Shown here one piece after another: positions 57,175-64,000 of a stretch of DNA of 64,000 nt. Both the position numbers and the translations under genes were made by a program. Below the pieces are notes generated by a model. The model had not been told where the DNA came from and ran no database searches. It saw only the letters and a list, made by a program, of their open reading frames with translations. This DNA is from Anaerotignum faecicola (GTDB lineage: Bacteria; Bacillota; Clostridia; Lachnospirales; Anaerotignaceae), in assembly GCA_024460105.1 (NCBI GenBank), contig JANFXS010000004.1:186001-250000 (forward strand), written 5' to 3'. Numbering within the stretch: the stretch's first letter is position 1; every line of letters starts with the position of its first letter.

Positions 57175-58830
57175 ATGAATTTTGATTTTTCATATGTTGA
57201 TATTGCTTTTAAAAACGGCAAAGTAATAACAGTTAACAAAAATGACGATATTGTCAGCGCCGTTGGAGTAAAAGGGAACAAAATCGTTTTTGTCGGAAAT
57301 GACGGGGAACTTGAAAAAATAATAGACGACAAAACAAAAGTTATTGACCTTAAAGGCAGAACTCTCATGCCGGGCATTATAGACACACATTTCCATCCGA
57401 TTTTAAAGGGCCTTATAGAGCCGGAAATAGACGCCCCTATGATTGATACATACTATGCCAACTGCAAATCCCTTGCCGAACTTTTTGATAAGATAAGAGA
57501 AGCCGTTAAAATTAAAAAACCGGGAGAATGGATTTCAATGATGGGATATGAACCGCTTCTTTTGCCCGAAAAGAGACATCCGACCATTGAAGAACTTGAC
57601 GCGGCAGCGCCGGACAATCCGGTCCACTGCAACCACGGAGGCGGACATGTATGCGTGTATAACTCAAAAGCCCTTGAATACCTCGGAGTATACGGTCCTG
57701 AGGATGCGTCAAAATGGCCTGAAGGCGAGGTTGAAGTTATCGACGGCAAGCTGACCGGTATGGTGTACGGGCATACGCATTTTTACCTTTGGGGAAAGGT
57801 GGACTACAACGAGGAGGCGCAAGTAAAAGCGGCCATGAAAAGCCATCAGGAACTTTTGGAGGCCGGTATTACGTCGGTACACGACATGGGCGCATGTGAC
57901 AAGCCTTCTTACCACGCTATGCAGAAGCTTTGCCGCGGCGGAAGGGACAGGAAGTTTAAAGTGCGCGTTTATATGGCCCTTCACAGTATATTCGGAAAAA
58001 GGTATTCCCTTGAGGACAACGATCACTTTATGAAGCTCGGCTATATGACGGGTCTCGGCGACGAATATTTCAGGGTCGGTTCCTGCAAGTTTATGATAGA
58101 CGGCGGAAGCGGCGGGCCTTCATGTTATACAAGGGAACCGTACAGCCATGATCCGAGCCTTATCCGTGAAAAAGGCTGGGAAAGGGAAGAAGTAGCCGAA
58201 TATATTAAAAAAATAAACGACGCCGAATGTCAGGCGACGGCCCATGCGATAGGAGACGGCGCCATTGAGTTTATGGTTGAGGGATATGAAAAGGCATTTG
58301 AAACAAATCCCCGCCCGGATCTCCGCCATAGGATTGAGCACTGCACGCTTGTCGATCAGGATTTAATCGACAGAATGGCTAAAATGAATATCTGCCCGTC
58401 GGTTAACGCCGGTCTGGTTTCCAGGTTAGGGGCCAACTATATGAAGTTCTACGGCGAAAGGAACAAATATCTCGGAGCTTTAAGGAGCATGATTGACGCG
58501 GGCGTTATGTGCTCGCTCCACAGCGACGCGCCGAGCGGTCCGTGGGGGCTTGAGTGCATCGACGGAGCCGTAAACAGGTATGACAGGAGCCAAAACGTAC
58601 AATGCGACAGGACGCAGGCCGTTTCGGTTATGGAAGCCATAAGAGTGGCTACATATAACGGAGCGTACGGTTCTTATGAGGAAAATATCAAAGGAAGCCT
58701 GGAAACCGGCAAGCTTGCCGACATGATAGTTCTTTCCGACGATATACTTTCCATTGATCCTATGGACATATATAAACTGAAAGTAGACTTGACAATGATA
58801 GACGGCGAAGTATGTTACGAAAGAAATTAG
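57175..58830 (+). CDS. YtcJ-type metal-dependent amidohydrolase
   Basis: 551 residues of the amidohydrolase superfamily. A small N- and C-terminal beta sandwich flanks a TIM barrel. Metal ligands: GIIDTHFHP (two His near 70), the CNHGGGHVCV loop, GITSVHDMG, QATAHAIGDGAIEF, HRIEHCTL, and the final Asp in LHSDAPSGPWG. This is the YtcJ/N-substituted formamide deformylase branch (amidohydrolase 3). It probably hydrolyses a C-N bond in a cyclic or acylated compound; the substrate is unknown. AAAAGGGGCTGG precedes the ATG. The DUF997-symporter pair follows 210 bases downstream, so the importer may supply its substrate. Confidence 0.9.
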   Translation: MNFDFSYVDIAFKNGKVITVNKNDDIVSAVGVKGNKIVFVGNDGELEKIIDDKTKVIDLKGRTLMPGIIDTHFHPILKGLIEPEIDAPMIDTYYANCKSLAELFDKIREAVKIKKPGEWISMMGYEPLLLPEKRHPTIEELDAAAPDNPVHCNHGGGHVCVYNSKALEYLGVYGPEDASKWPEGEVEVIDGKLTGMVYGHTHFYLWGKVDYNEEAQVKAAMKSHQELLEAGITSVHDMGACDKPSYHAMQKLCRGGRDRKFKVRVYMALHSIFGKRYSLEDNDHFMKLGYMTGLGDEYFRVGSCKFMIDGGSGGPSCYTREPYSHDPSLIREKGWEREEVAEYIKKINDAECQATAHAIGDGAIEFMVEGYEKAFETNPRPDLRHRIEHCTLVDQDLIDRMAKMNICPSVNAGLVSRLGANYMKFYGERNKYLGALRSMIDAGVMCSLHSDAPSGPWGLECIDGAVNRYDRSQNVQCDRTQAVSVMEAIRVATYNGAYGSYEENIKGSLETGKLADMIVLSDDILSIDPMDIYKLKVDLTMIDGEVCYERN

Positions 58831-59040
58831 TAGGGATGCGGCGTCCCGCCTGAAAGCGGCGCCGCGGTTTTTAAGCGTGAAATATTTGGCGGAATAAAGG
58901 TTTCCGTTGGAATATCAGCATTTTACGGCAGAGACAACGGCGGTAATTAATATGTTATTATAAATGCAAAAGGCAATAATAAAGCGGCCGTGCGTTTGTT
59001 TCTGACGTATGAGGCGAATTTTTATAAGGAGGGATAGTTT

Positions 59041-59322
59041 ATGGAAAAAATGAGTTACAAGGAAAAATTTATTCAGATGAATAAAGAAGCTAAAGCCACA
59101 TGGATAGTTGCGTTTATTATAATCGCATTCTGGTGGGTAACGGGATTTGGGCTTGCGGATTCCACGGCTACAATTCTCGGTATGCCGCTGTGGTTTGTGT
59201 TAAGCTGCGTGGGCTCTTGGGTTTTGTCGATTTTATTGGTTGTTTTCCTTACAAAATTTGTGTTTAAGGATTTTGACCTTGATGACGACGAGCCCGTTGT
59301 GGACGTATCGAAGAGAGACTAA
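59041..59322 (+). CDS. YhdT/DUF997-family small membrane protein
   Basis: 93 residues with two hydrophobic helices (about 20-40: WIVAFIIIAFWWVTGFGLAD and 50-75: LWFVLSCVGSWVLSILLVVF) and an acidic C-terminal tail (DLDDDEPVVDV). The family motif W-x-x-x-F-G-L-A-D is visible. In Escherichia coli the homologue yhdT lies before panF, and here the panF-type symporter gene begins 15 bases later. Probably an accessory subunit of the symporter. GGAGGG precedes the start. Confidence 0.88.
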   Translation: MEKMSYKEKFIQMNKEAKATWIVAFIIIAFWWVTGFGLADSTATILGMPLWFVLSCVGSWVLSILLVVFLTKFVFKDFDLDDDEPVVDVSKRD

Positions 59323-59337
59323 AAGGAGGGGAAACGA

Positions 59338-60861
59338 ATGGCTGCTTTTTTAAGGATTAGCCCGGTATTTGTATTCTTTATTATACTTCTTGGCATGGGC
59401 TTTTATATTCAGAAAACGTCTTCGGACGCTAGGGCCGAAAACTATTCAAAGGATTATTTCATAGGCGGAAGAAGCTTAGGCGGTTTCGTTCTTGCCATGA
59501 CGCTTGTCGCAACATACAGTTCGGTTAGTTCGTTCCTCAGCGGCCCCGGAGTTGCATGGGAAAAAGGTTTCGGCTGGGTTTACTATGCATCGACACAGGT
59601 TGTCGCCGCGTTTATAGTTCTCGGCGTACTCGGCAAAAAAATGGCCGTTATCGGCAGGCGCACCGAGTCTGTTACGGTTGTAGACGTTATCAGGCAGCGT
59701 TATCAGTCAAACGTGCTTGCGGTTATTTCGGCAATAGTTATTATTGTATTCTTTACAACTACAATGCTCGGACAGTTTATCGGCGGCGCTCAGATTTTCT
59801 CGGCCGCAACAGGTTTAAGCTACGAAATGGGGCTTTTATTCTTTGCTGTGGTTGTCGTGCTTTATACGACGGTGGGCGGATTTAATGCCGTTGCTATCAC
59901 AGATACTGCCTGCGCGATCGTTATGCTTATAGGTATGTTCTGCCTTGGATATGCAATTATCAGCAAAGGCGGCGGTATTGACAACATTATGGCCACAATC
60001 AACCAGGTTTCCGCTACGGCTGTTGAAACAGGGGAAGGGTTCAATATGTTAAGCCCGACTGCCGAAAGCGGCGGCGTAGCTACAATACCGGTACAGCTTT
60101 ACATCACACAGTGGATGCTTTGCGGCGTTTGTACTCTCGGACTTCCACAGAGCAATGTTCGCTGCCTCAGCTACAAAGACACAAAATCAGTACATAGGGC
60201 TATGATTTACGGTACAATCGTAGTAGGCGCAATGATGGTAGGCATGCATATGCTCGGCGTTCTTTCAAGGGGCGTGCTTACATCAATTCCGGAAGGCGCT
60301 TCAACCGACACGGTTGTTCCTACGCTTGTAGCCAACTATATGCACCCGTTCCTTGCGGGCATCACGATTATCGGACCTCTTGCGGCAACTATGTCGACAA
60401 TTTCTTCATTGCTTATTGCCGGTTCGTCTGCAATTGTTAAAGATATTTATATGTATCAGAAAGAATCTAAAGGCGAAAAAATCGATCAGAAAAAAGTCGG
60501 CAAAATTTCACTTGGCGTTACAGCCGCTATGGGTATTATATCAGTTCTTATGGCTGTTAATCCTCCCGACATTATCGTTTGGATCAATATGTTTGCGTTC
60601 GGCGGACTTCAAACGGCATTCTTCTGGACATTTGTGCTTGGGCTTTTCTGGAAAAAAGCAAACGCTACGGGAGCGCTTTGGGGAATGGTCGGCGGCACGG
60701 CGGCTTACTGCATAACAATGGCATTAAATATTAAAGTGGGCCAGTTCCACAATATTATAATCGGTATGACTGTAGGCCTTGTGTGCTTCTTAATCGGCAC
60801 AATGGTAGGAAAGCCTGCTGACGAAAAAGTTAACAAGCTTTTCTTCCCGGAAAAATATTAA
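59338..60861 (+). CDS. PanF-like sodium:solute symporter (SSS family)
   Basis: 507 residues with about 13 transmembrane helices, the SSS-family architecture. The N-terminal region contains DYFIGGRSLGGFVLAMTLVA, a family signature; GPGVAWEKGFGWVYYASTQV and TTTMLGQFIGGAQIFSAATG follow. Among SSS members, PanF (sodium/pantothenate) is normally found next to YhdT. The upstream amidohydrolase suggests another substrate, so I do not assign a vitamin. GGAGGGG precedes the ATG. The operon ends at the hairpin at 60946-60995. Confidence 0.85.
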   Translation: MAAFLRISPVFVFFIILLGMGFYIQKTSSDARAENYSKDYFIGGRSLGGFVLAMTLVATYSSVSSFLSGPGVAWEKGFGWVYYASTQVVAAFIVLGVLGKKMAVIGRRTESVTVVDVIRQRYQSNVLAVISAIVIIVFFTTTMLGQFIGGAQIFSAATGLSYEMGLLFFAVVVVLYTTVGGFNAVAITDTACAIVMLIGMFCLGYAIISKGGGIDNIMATINQVSATAVETGEGFNMLSPTAESGGVATIPVQLYITQWMLCGVCTLGLPQSNVRCLSYKDTKSVHRAMIYGTIVVGAMMVGMHMLGVLSRGVLTSIPEGASTDTVVPTLVANYMHPFLAGITIIGPLAATMSTISSLLIAGSSAIVKDIYMYQKESKGEKIDQKKVGKISLGVTAAMGIISVLMAVNPPDIIVWINMFAFGGLQTAFFWTFVLGLFWKKANATGALWGMVGGTAAYCITMALNIKVGQFHNIIIGMTVGLVCFLIGTMVGKPADEKVNKLFFPEKY

Positions 60862-61168
60862 TTTCGCGATATAAGCGGTTTTAAATTTATACTGCTTATT
60901 AAAAAAGCAATAGAATTTATTTGGGGTTTATGAATAACGGGAAAGCGGCCGTATACTGTGCAGTACAAACTGCGTCGGTATACGGCTGTTTTTGATTTTT
61001 AAGCTTTTGCGGTGGCAAATGAGAGGAAATAATTTCAATGTTATCAAAAGTGCGGGAATATTTTATAGAAAATATTGATATATGTTATAATACATATAAT
61101 TTATCCGATATATATATTAAAAAGTTTTATTTGCATAGGAAGAAGTTGATTTGGGGATGGTGAGAAAT
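60862..61168. other. Gene-free stretch between symporter and coiled-coil genes
   Basis: Contains the terminator at 60946-60995; no other feature recognised. Confidence 0.4.
60946..60995 (+). terminator. Terminator of the YhdT-PanF operon
   Basis: GCCGTATAC (60948-60956) pairs with GTATACGGC (60978-60986); the tail is TGTTTTTGATTTTT. Confidence 0.85.
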
Positions 61169-61867
61169 ATGGAAGGAAACATTGGTTTTGCAAATATGTT
61201 AAATTCCGCAGGCCGAAATACCGGGATTTCAAACCGTGAAAGGATAGGGAAAGCGGAGGGCGGAGAAAGGCATGGCTTGATTATCGGCGAAATGCCGAGA
61301 CTGCCGGACGAAATGGTTGAAAATTCGGAATTTGTAATATATTTGCCGGACAAAGACAAACCAAGCGACAGCGGCATGCCGCCGGCAGAAGCTGTAAAAC
61401 CGAATATGGACAGGTACTGTTCGATTATTAATGAGGCTGTGGACAAAATTAAAAACGGCGACGTACATAAGATTGATATTCCGTCTAATATAGGTACGGC
61501 GGAAAAACAAGGGCTGGGATTTGCCGCGCCGAGGTTTGATTCATATATCCATGAAGAACCTGTAGAGGACGCCGGAATATATAAAGCCGAATATAATGAA
61601 AACGGCCTTAGAACTATAAAATTTCAGGAAGCTGATGAAACGGAAACATCTCAAAAGGTTAAAAGCTCAAAGACGACTATGGATACCGAAAAGGTCGACA
61701 GGGAAATAGAAAAGCTGAAACAGACAAAAGAGCAGTTGGAGCGTAGGATTGCCGTTGCCGACGAAAAAAACAGGGAAGTGTTGGAGGCCGAGCTGTTGAA
61801 CGTCGAAACACAGCTAAGGCAGAAGGATAACGATACATACCGCAGACAGCATGCGCAAATACGGTAA
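61169..61867 (+). CDS. Coiled-coil protein, unknown
   Basis: 232 residues from ATG 61169 (a TTG at 61151 is an alternative). The first 180 residues are polar with no membrane segment and contain a short Gly/Lys/Glu-rich start (MEGNIGFANMLNSAGRNTGI). The last 60 residues form a heptad-like amphipathic helix (DREIEKLKQTKEQLERRIAV, then ADEKNREVLEAELLNVETQL), a likely coiled coil. The domain organisation resembles putative flagellar or sporulation-accessory proteins in Clostridia, but I do not recognise the family. A long-loop terminator follows at 61883-61976. Confidence 0.65.
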   Translation: MEGNIGFANMLNSAGRNTGISNRERIGKAEGGERHGLIIGEMPRLPDEMVENSEFVIYLPDKDKPSDSGMPPAEAVKPNMDRYCSIINEAVDKIKNGDVHKIDIPSNIGTAEKQGLGFAAPRFDSYIHEEPVEDAGIYKAEYNENGLRTIKFQEADETETSQKVKSSKTTMDTEKVDREIEKLKQTKEQLERRIAVADEKNREVLEAELLNVETQLRQKDNDTYRRQHAQIR

Positions 61868-62569
61868 AATTTTTTAATATGGAACAGCGGTTTAAACTTA
61901 GGCAGAATTTATGGGGTTTTTATGAATTTCCAATTTTTAGATCAGGTTATAGACCGCTGTTTTTCTTGTGTTAATTTAAAAAATTGTTTTGTCAAGGAGA
62001 ATTCTAAAGCGGGGAATTTTCCGACGATACATATAAAGATTTTTGCCGTGATTAAATAATATACCCGGCGGGGACTGTATTGTTATTCATATTTACAGCG
62101 AAAACACGGCCGCATATCTTTACGGGCTTATTATAAAGCAATTTTATAAAGCGGAAATAATACGATGAGACGATGTTTTTCGGCAAAGTATGTATTTAAC
62201 GTCATGTGGGAATATCCGGGCTGTGAAACGCATAACGGACGTCACATGAATACGGCAAACGTTTTTTTGGCTGGATACGGACATTAAAAAATATGCCGTG
62301 GAAAGGAATTGCGGTATAAATTTACAAACATGTTTTTACATATAAAATGAAGCATAAACAAACGGACAGGGTTAAGCGGAGCAAATGCTGAATATACAAA
62401 TGATCCGCGGGGGATAAGGTTTAGCATTATAAATAAAACCGGCAGACTGACTGACGCGGTATATCGCCGCGCTTCATAAACGGCGAAAAATGTGCCCTTA
62501 TCCGGATTGCCGTGCAACGGCGCGGCGGATAAAGGCATTTGCAGTAAATATTTAAAATATTTATGTAGG
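61868..62569. other. Gene-free stretch of about 700 bases
   Basis: AACAGCGGT (61883-61891) and ACCGCTGTT (61963-61971) can pair across a 71-base loop, followed by TTTCTTGTG, a possible terminator for the coiled-coil gene. The remainder contains small frames without ribosome sites (for example 62284-62538, minus), which were not called. Nothing else is recognised. Confidence 0.45.
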
Positions 62570-63241
62570 TTATTTTTTGCCGATGTTGCGGATATGCATA
62601 TAAACGGTATTTTTTGAAATACCCATCATATCGGCAATTTTAACTACGGCGTCCTTAAAATTAAAAATTCCCTTTTCGTTAAGTATGGTAATTATTTCTT
62701 TGTTTTTGTTTGAGGTGGCGATATTACGGTCGTTATAAACTTTATCGGACGCTTCCTTAAGGCTCAGCTTCAGAAGTTCGTCGACATCCTCAACAAAACT
62801 TTCGGCAAAACTTTTAGGCGGCTTGCCTTCTTCATAAGTGGGCGTAAGGTTGTTTAATATGCTGCCAAGAGGCGTGTTCATATAAAGGTTAATGCATAAA
62901 AGGCCGATAACATTGCCTTTTTCGCCCATTATGGCGATTGAGGTTGATTTAAGATCTTCGCCTTTGGGAGTCCTGTTAAAATAGGACATATATTTTTCGT
63001 GGTTGCTTTCGTTTATATTTTTGGCCATGGTAAGCCCCAAATCCGTAATAGGCGAGCCTTCCTTACGGCCGGTGTGATAGCCGTTTATAATTTTTATAAC
63101 AGAATGTTCAAGGTTTCCAAGGCTGTGGATAACGATTTCATAGCCGTCGCCAAGATAATTGGCAAGTCCCTCGGCAAGCACCTTGTAGGATTCGAGTATG
63201 GCTAGGTCGCTTTTAGAAAGTGCAATGGGCTTTTGTTTCAT
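62570..63241 (-). CDS. YheO-type PAS/HTH transcriptional regulator
   Basis: 223 residues. The N-terminal 120 residues (YKVLAEGLANYLGDGYEIVI, HSLGNLEHSVIKIINGYHTG, ITDLGLTMAK) form the YheO-type PAS-like domain. The C-terminal 60 residues are a helix-turn-helix (EIITILNEKGIFNFKDAVVK, then IADMMGISKNTVYMHIRNIG) of the HTH_22/DauR class. Such proteins respond to D-amino acids, acetyl-CoA-derived or other small ligands. AAAGGAGGTCCC precedes the ATG. Its target could be the symporter operon upstream, about 1.7 kb away, but no operator was identified. Confidence 0.9.
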   Translation of the reverse strand: MKQKPIALSKSDLAILESYKVLAEGLANYLGDGYEIVIHSLGNLEHSVIKIINGYHTGRKEGSPITDLGLTMAKNINESNHEKYMSYFNRTPKGEDLKSTSIAIMGEKGNVIGLLCINLYMNTPLGSILNNLTPTYEEGKPPKSFAESFVEDVDELLKLSLKEASDKVYNDRNIATSNKNKEIITILNEKGIFNFKDAVVKIADMMGISKNTVYMHIRNIGKK

Positions 63242-63571
63242 TTTGGGACCTCCTTAAATAAAAATTTTTAATGCAAACGAATTATTTTTTATATTATATT
63301 TTAAGTATATACTTTTTTTGATATTTATCAATAGATTTTAAAATAAATATTGACATTATAGCAAATTTGAACAATAATTGATGTGTTAATTTGTCTTTAT
63401 TTTTGAATTATAACGCTTTATTAATAAAATATATTATATTTTAAAGGCATTTTTTAAAATTGGAATTTGCATATGTGCGTATGCCTATTTCAGCCGATGA
63501 ATTATATATTTTATTTTAGGAGTTATGGTTTTATGGCGGTATTTTTATTTTTTAACCGGGGGAGAAGTAAA
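63242..63571. other. AT-rich promoter region of 330 bases
   Basis: TTGACA (63350-63355) and AATAAT (63373-63378) with 17-base spacing could drive the small gene at 63572. The longer frame starting at 63467 has no ribosome site and its first part is hydrophobic by chance. Confidence 0.35.
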
Positions 63572-63748
63572 GTGTCTAAAAAAGTATCGGAGTTTGACAG
63601 GTATGAAAGAATGAGAAAAATGGAGAAAGAAGCGGAGGCCGAAAAGCGCAGGGAAAAAGGATTTGAAAAAAAGAGAAGCGGCAGGCCGAAAACGGCGGCG
63701 TATTTCAGGCCGGGCAATTTATATGACGACGACGAATATGGATGTTGA
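63572..63748 (+). CDS. Small highly charged protein, unknown
   Basis: 58 residues from GTG 63572, preceded by GGGGGAG at an 8-base spacing; the same frame extends upstream to 63467 but lacks a start with a ribosome site. The sequence is Lys/Glu/Arg-rich (ERMRKMEKEAEAEKRREKGF then EKKRSGRPKTAAYF), ending in an acidic DDDEYGC tail; it looks like an RNA- or protein-binding basic peptide. A strong terminator follows at 63840-63886. Confidence 0.6.
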   Translation: MSKKVSEFDRYERMRKMEKEAEAEKRREKGFEKKRSGRPKTAAYFRPGNLYDDDEYGC

Positions 63749-63837
63749 TTTTTATATGCCGTGCGGCTAAGGCTGTTACAATATATTCAGGGCAAGGTGA
63801 TTTATGAAGGGAATATAATTTTATATGTTTTTATAGG

Positions 63838-63890
63838 GCGGTATTTTCATTGAATGGAGTATAAATATGAAAATACCGTTTTTTTTATTT
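63838..63890 (+). terminator. Terminator of the small charged gene
   Basis: CGGTATTTTCAT (63840-63851) is complementary to ATGAAAATACCG (63867-63878), followed by eight T residues. Confidence 0.88.
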
Positions 63891-64000
63891 ATTTGCGTAT
63901 GCGGCGGCTTTAACTTGGAAAAATCGCGGATATTTATGCCGCGCGGCGCAAATACATCATAACGCGCCGTTAAAAAACGGCAATATACATGGCGCATGAG

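Noticed and set aside
1-64000. tRNA, rRNA, prophage or intact transposase genes
   Set aside because: None were found on reading; no CCA-ended cloverleaf, no rRNA signature and no DDE or tyrosine recombinase motif in any frame.

Overview
The window looks like chromosome of an anaerobic, flagellated, endospore-forming Clostridia (Bacillota). The reasons are strong GGAGG-type ribosome binding sites, a Clostridia-type flgK-flgL-DUF6470-fliW-csrA string, spoIID and spoIIQ homologues, a DUF3794/LysM spore-envelope protein, an S-layer (SLH) protein, and an apparent Re-citrate synthase next to isocitrate dehydrogenase. A more precise placement (for example Lachnospirales) would be a guess. No rRNA, tRNA, CRISPR array, prophage or intact transposase was seen.

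Layout. 1-2743: end of a flagellar hook-filament operon with the FliW/CsrA control pair. 3184-8360 (minus): a small membrane protein and cheA-cheW-cheR-cheB. 8514-10854: a FliK-like/FlhB-C-terminal pair and a PilZ-like protein, followed by a 1526-residue SLH surface protein (10876-15456) and two membrane-anchored unknowns. 17360-22246: envelope and sporulation genes (DUF3794-LysM, lipoprotein, spoIIQ, spoIID). 22387-29759: small regulators and unknowns, the Re-citrate synthase/isocitrate dehydrogenase operon, a cluster of four XRE regulators (one split by an in-frame amber codon), a probable small RNA, a 278-bp MITE-like element, and a cysteine-rich double-repeat membrane peptide. A subtilisin-like protease follows.

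31183-43497 is the most interesting block. It holds a CaiB/BaiF CoA-transferase and an IclR regulator (both minus), a 570-bp control region with four 15-bp palindromes, and a catabolic operon: metal-free M24 (creatinase/ectoine-hydrolase type) hydrolase, TRAP transporter QM, M20 amidohydrolase, TRAP solute-binding lipoprotein, threonine-dehydratase-like PLP enzyme and RidA. This parallels the proteobacterial ectoine/hydroxyectoine utilisation logic (uptake, ring or amide opening, deacylation, beta-elimination, enamine clearance) but uses a different deacylase family and a different regulator. A separate transcription unit carries an EamA exporter and a second M20 paralogue that has lost several metal ligands.

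43665-50370: small unknown, serine acetyltransferase, a gene-free kilobase with nested inverted repeats related to the MITE-like element, a GntR/FCD regulator whose apparent operator is repeated in front of ilvD, and a secreted caspase-like protein. 50779-64000: a long FtsA-like ATPase, an LRR protein, class I fumarase (two subunits), LrgAB-type membrane proteins, a YtcJ-type amidohydrolase, a YhdT/PanF-type sodium symporter pair, a coiled-coil unknown, a YheO-type PAS/HTH regulator and a small charged protein.

Starts were chosen from ribosome binding sites and family alignment where possible. All functional assignments rest on motifs recognised by eye; no database search was run.
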